Under the pieces are notes generated by a model, which made no database searches, was not told where the DNA came from, and was given only the letters and a program-made list of their open reading frames with translations. Positions 27,281 to 29,478 of a stretch of DNA of 29,478 bases are shown piece by piece. The stretch lies in contig NZ_BMQL01000058.1 in the NCBI RefSeq assembly GCF_014648095.1, positions 1-29,478 of the forward strand, in the 5' to 3' direction. A program made the position numbers and the translations under genes. The stretch is from Deinococcus ruber (lineage in GTDB: Bacteria; Deinococcota; Deinococci; Deinococcales; Deinococcaceae). Every line of letters starts with the position of its first letter. The stretch's first letter is position 1.

Positions 27281-29359
27281 TTGAACAGTCGTTTCTTTAC
27301 AGTGATCGGACTGGCAACAGGCCTGCTGCTAGCTGCCTGCTCTCCCACCCCGGCCCCTCAACCTAATCCTTCAACCCAGACGACCACTCACCTTCAGGCA
27401 TCCGGCGCACTCTACGAAGTCAACTTCCGTGGAAGCGGCGACGCTACGCCCACTGCCGCTGCTCAGGCGCTCCGAAGTGGCCCCGGCGCTCAATCGCTGG
27501 TCAATGCCCCCGAAACACTGGGCTTTTCGGGTGTACCGCTCTTTATCTCCTCGTTTACCGACCGGATCAACCATGTACGGCATATCCAGGCCACCTTTAA
27601 GGTCACGAACAACACCAGCAGCACCCTGAGCAATCTGACGTTCCTGCCCACCAGCACTGCCGATACCGACGGAGACGCCAGCAACAATGCGTCTGTACCG
27701 ACCATCGCGGGCACGCCTTTTCACAGCATTCAGCTCTTCGACGGCAGTGACGCCTCGGCACGCGCCGCCGACCTGATTGCCGTGCCAGGTGAACTGCTGA
27801 ACGCTGCCACAGGCGAAGTGAGTGCAGATTCGGCTGCCAACCCGGTTCTCCGCAAGCTGGACGTGAGCAGCGTCGTCGCCGTGCCGCCCGCCGGTTTAAC
27901 GGCGAGTGTAATGAACTACGGCTGGAGAGTTGCCTCTGCTCTTGCTCCAGGCGAGAGCACGAACATCACCTTCGCCGTCGATATTCAGAATGTCGATATC
28001 AATAACCCGAAGGCCGATCCTTACAACTTCAGCCTGGTATTTACTCCGGCGCAGGATGATCCGGGCCTTGCCGCGACCGGAACAGCGATTGACCCCGCCA
28101 CCATTCAGGGAACGGTGAGCGATGCGGCGCTGTTCGGGGGCACGGCGACCCTGATCAGTGCCGGGGGATACAGCGACCCGGCCACAGCCATCAGTGCCAG
28201 TATCGGCAGCGCCGGGCAGCTCAGCGCCACCTTACCCAGCACGCCGCCCAGCAACGACTTCTTTGCTGCGATTCCCAATCCCGGCTATTTCAGCAGTTGC
28301 ACCTTCAGCGGCACTACCTCCAACTCTGCTGCCAGAATTGCTGCCTACGTCGGCTTCAATACGTACAGCGCCGGAGCCGACCCGATGGCGACCATGCAGG
28401 AACAACTGGTCAGCGGCGCTTCGGTCGAGGGCGCACAGGTCGGCCACCTCTACAGCAACCAGCCCCTGACCCTGAGAGGCACGGTCGATTGCCTCTTCAG
28501 CAAAACCCAGTATGATCTGAACCTGAATGCAGGCTGGAACGCGGTCGAACTGAGCAGCACGAACAGCACGACCACCATCAGGAACCTGAGCAGCACAGCC
28601 CGCAGCGTCCTGAACGTGACCCGGAAGACCCCGGGTGTGACAGTTTCGCTGGACGACACCAGTGCCATCACACTGCACCCTGGCGAACGCGTGACCCGCA
28701 ACGCCACCTTTTTGCAGGTGGGCGCGTACAGCGGCACGGTCAAGCTCTCGACCAATATTCCCGGCGTCAGCGTCGAACCTTCGACTGTGACCCTGAATCC
28801 GCTGAGTGCCCAGGCTGTGAAGTCAGAAAGCTGGCCGCTGGGCAACAAAACGCTGACCTCGGCGGGTCTGAGCAGTATTCAGCCGCTCAGCCTGGGCACG
28901 CCGATCACGTTCGTGGCAGCAGCCGACGCACCCGCGCATGGTGACACCTTTACATCCAGCAATGACCTCCTGACAATCAGCGATCTCAGCGGAACGCAAC
29001 TGAACACTGTCGGTCTTCGAGTGTATGTGCAGGTTCCGTCTGTTTGCGTCTATTATCCACCGTATAGCTCCATTTCAATGAACAAAGGCGGCAGCACAGT
29101 CGCAAATGTTTCCGTTTCCAGCGTGAACGGATACAGTGGAACTGTGACGATTTCAGTGCCAGATCTGCCCAATGGAATAACTGTACTTGCTCAGACAGTA
29201 ACTCTGACGTCCGGAGATACAGTGTCTGTCAATCTTCCTTTTTCCGCCTCAACTGATGCTCCATCTGGGGGTTTCAACGCCAGCTTTAGCGCACTGCCAG
29301 CTCCGTTATCAAAGTGTGGCTATTATCCCTCGACTGCATATTTTTATGTTTTCCCATGA
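27281..29359 (+). CDS. Surface lipoprotein, paralogue of the preceding gene without the propeller
   Basis: This 692-residue lipoprotein starts at TTG, with AGAGG placed as in the preceding gene; lipobox LLLAAC follows. It lines up with the previous protein for most of its length: YEVNFRGSGDATP, VRHIQATFKVTNNT, FDGSDASARA, DPYNFSLVF, PGVTVSLDDTS, GAYSGTVKLSTN and PITFVAAADAP. It then has an Ig-like repeat (SSVNGYSGTVTISVPDLP, about 612-630) and ends near the point where the other gains its propeller. The last 130 codons are AT-richer, with Cys and Tyr residues unlike the rest. A 47-bp gap and no visible terminator suggest co-transcription. Function is unknown, probably envelope or surface. Confidence 0.83.
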   Translation: MNSRFFTVIGLATGLLLAACSPTPAPQPNPSTQTTTHLQASGALYEVNFRGSGDATPTAAAQALRSGPGAQSLVNAPETLGFSGVPLFISSFTDRINHVRHIQATFKVTNNTSSTLSNLTFLPTSTADTDGDASNNASVPTIAGTPFHSIQLFDGSDASARAADLIAVPGELLNAATGEVSADSAANPVLRKLDVSSVVAVPPAGLTASVMNYGWRVASALAPGESTNITFAVDIQNVDINNPKADPYNFSLVFTPAQDDPGLAATGTAIDPATIQGTVSDAALFGGTATLISAGGYSDPATAISASIGSAGQLSATLPSTPPSNDFFAAIPNPGYFSSCTFSGTTSNSAARIAAYVGFNTYSAGADPMATMQEQLVSGASVEGAQVGHLYSNQPLTLRGTVDCLFSKTQYDLNLNAGWNAVELSSTNSTTTIRNLSSTARSVLNVTRKTPGVTVSLDDTSAITLHPGERVTRNATFLQVGAYSGTVKLSTNIPGVSVEPSTVTLNPLSAQAVKSESWPLGNKTLTSAGLSSIQPLSLGTPITFVAAADAPAHGDTFTSSNDLLTISDLSGTQLNTVGLRVYVQVPSVCVYYPPYSSISMNKGGSTVANVSVSSVNGYSGTVTISVPDLPNGITVLAQTVTLTSGDTVSVNLPFSASTDAPSGGFNASFSALPAPLSKCGYYPSTAYFYVFP

Positions 29360-29478
29360 CTTTAATTAGACTGTAGTCGTACGAATTGATCAGGTTGGAT
29401 AAATAAGGAAGCAGCATCTAGAAGCTGCCAAGAACATTTCTGAAGCTTGGCAAAGGAAGTTTGGAATGAGCAGAATAC
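29360..29478. other. AT-rich tail of the window, no gene established
   Basis: This segment is clearly AT-richer than the rest of the window. It holds a weak inverted repeat, GCAGC/GCTGC, at 29411-29428 with no T-run. An ATG at 29466 has GGAAG 6 nt upstream and could open the next gene, but only four codons are inside the window, so no CDS is called. Confidence 0.4.

Overview
The window reads as high-GC bacterial chromosome, most likely from a Deinococcus or a close relative. The grounds are the GC-rich codon use, several genes whose -10-like hexamer sits only 6-8 nt before the start codon with no Shine-Dalgarno site (leaderless expression is reported for Deinococcus), split B12-dependent acyl-CoA mutase genes, and many lineage-type lipoproteins. 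Genus is an inference; I cannot name a species. I see no rRNA, tRNA, CRISPR array, insertion sequence or prophage.

Region 1 (1-5700): a large YhgE/Pip-type membrane protein diverges from a TetR regulator across a shared pair of TGACA-N3-TGTCA operators. A PAP2 phosphatase, an EthD-like protein and an aldo/keto reductase follow.

Region 2 (5744-9692): an ECF sigma factor and its zinc-finger anti-sigma factor, overlapping by 4 nt, diverge from msrP-msrQ, which repairs oxidised methionine outside the membrane. Each side of the divergent region carries a TGAACTT-N16-GTA(T/C)NN promoter, so sigma autoregulation and control of msrPQ are predicted from sequence alone.

Region 3 (9716-12202): a DUF6916-like protein and an SPFH protein/OB-fold membrane protein pair resembling YqiK/YqiJ.

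Region 4 (12516-20028): a minus-strand run of seven genes plus a probable leader peptide. In transcription order these are a small lipoprotein, a large beta-helix lipoprotein, three short tail-collar (MdpB-like) proteins, an orphan periplasmic-binding protein and a GNAT acetyltransferase. It may be a non-phage surface-fibre locus.

Region 5 (20620-24080): MeaB-type GTPase, B12-binding small subunit and catalytic large subunit of an acyl-CoA mutase. The two residues that discriminate substrates read Phe and Gln, the isobutyryl-CoA mutase pattern, rather than Tyr and Arg as in methylmalonyl-CoA mutase. A perfect inverted repeat precedes the large-subunit gene.

Region 6 (24129-29359): two tandem, paralogous, TTG-started lipoproteins behind a promoter overlapped by a perfect 15-bp palindrome. 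Their N-terminal module resembles that of the two lipoproteins in region 4, giving four relatives on both sides of the mutase locus.
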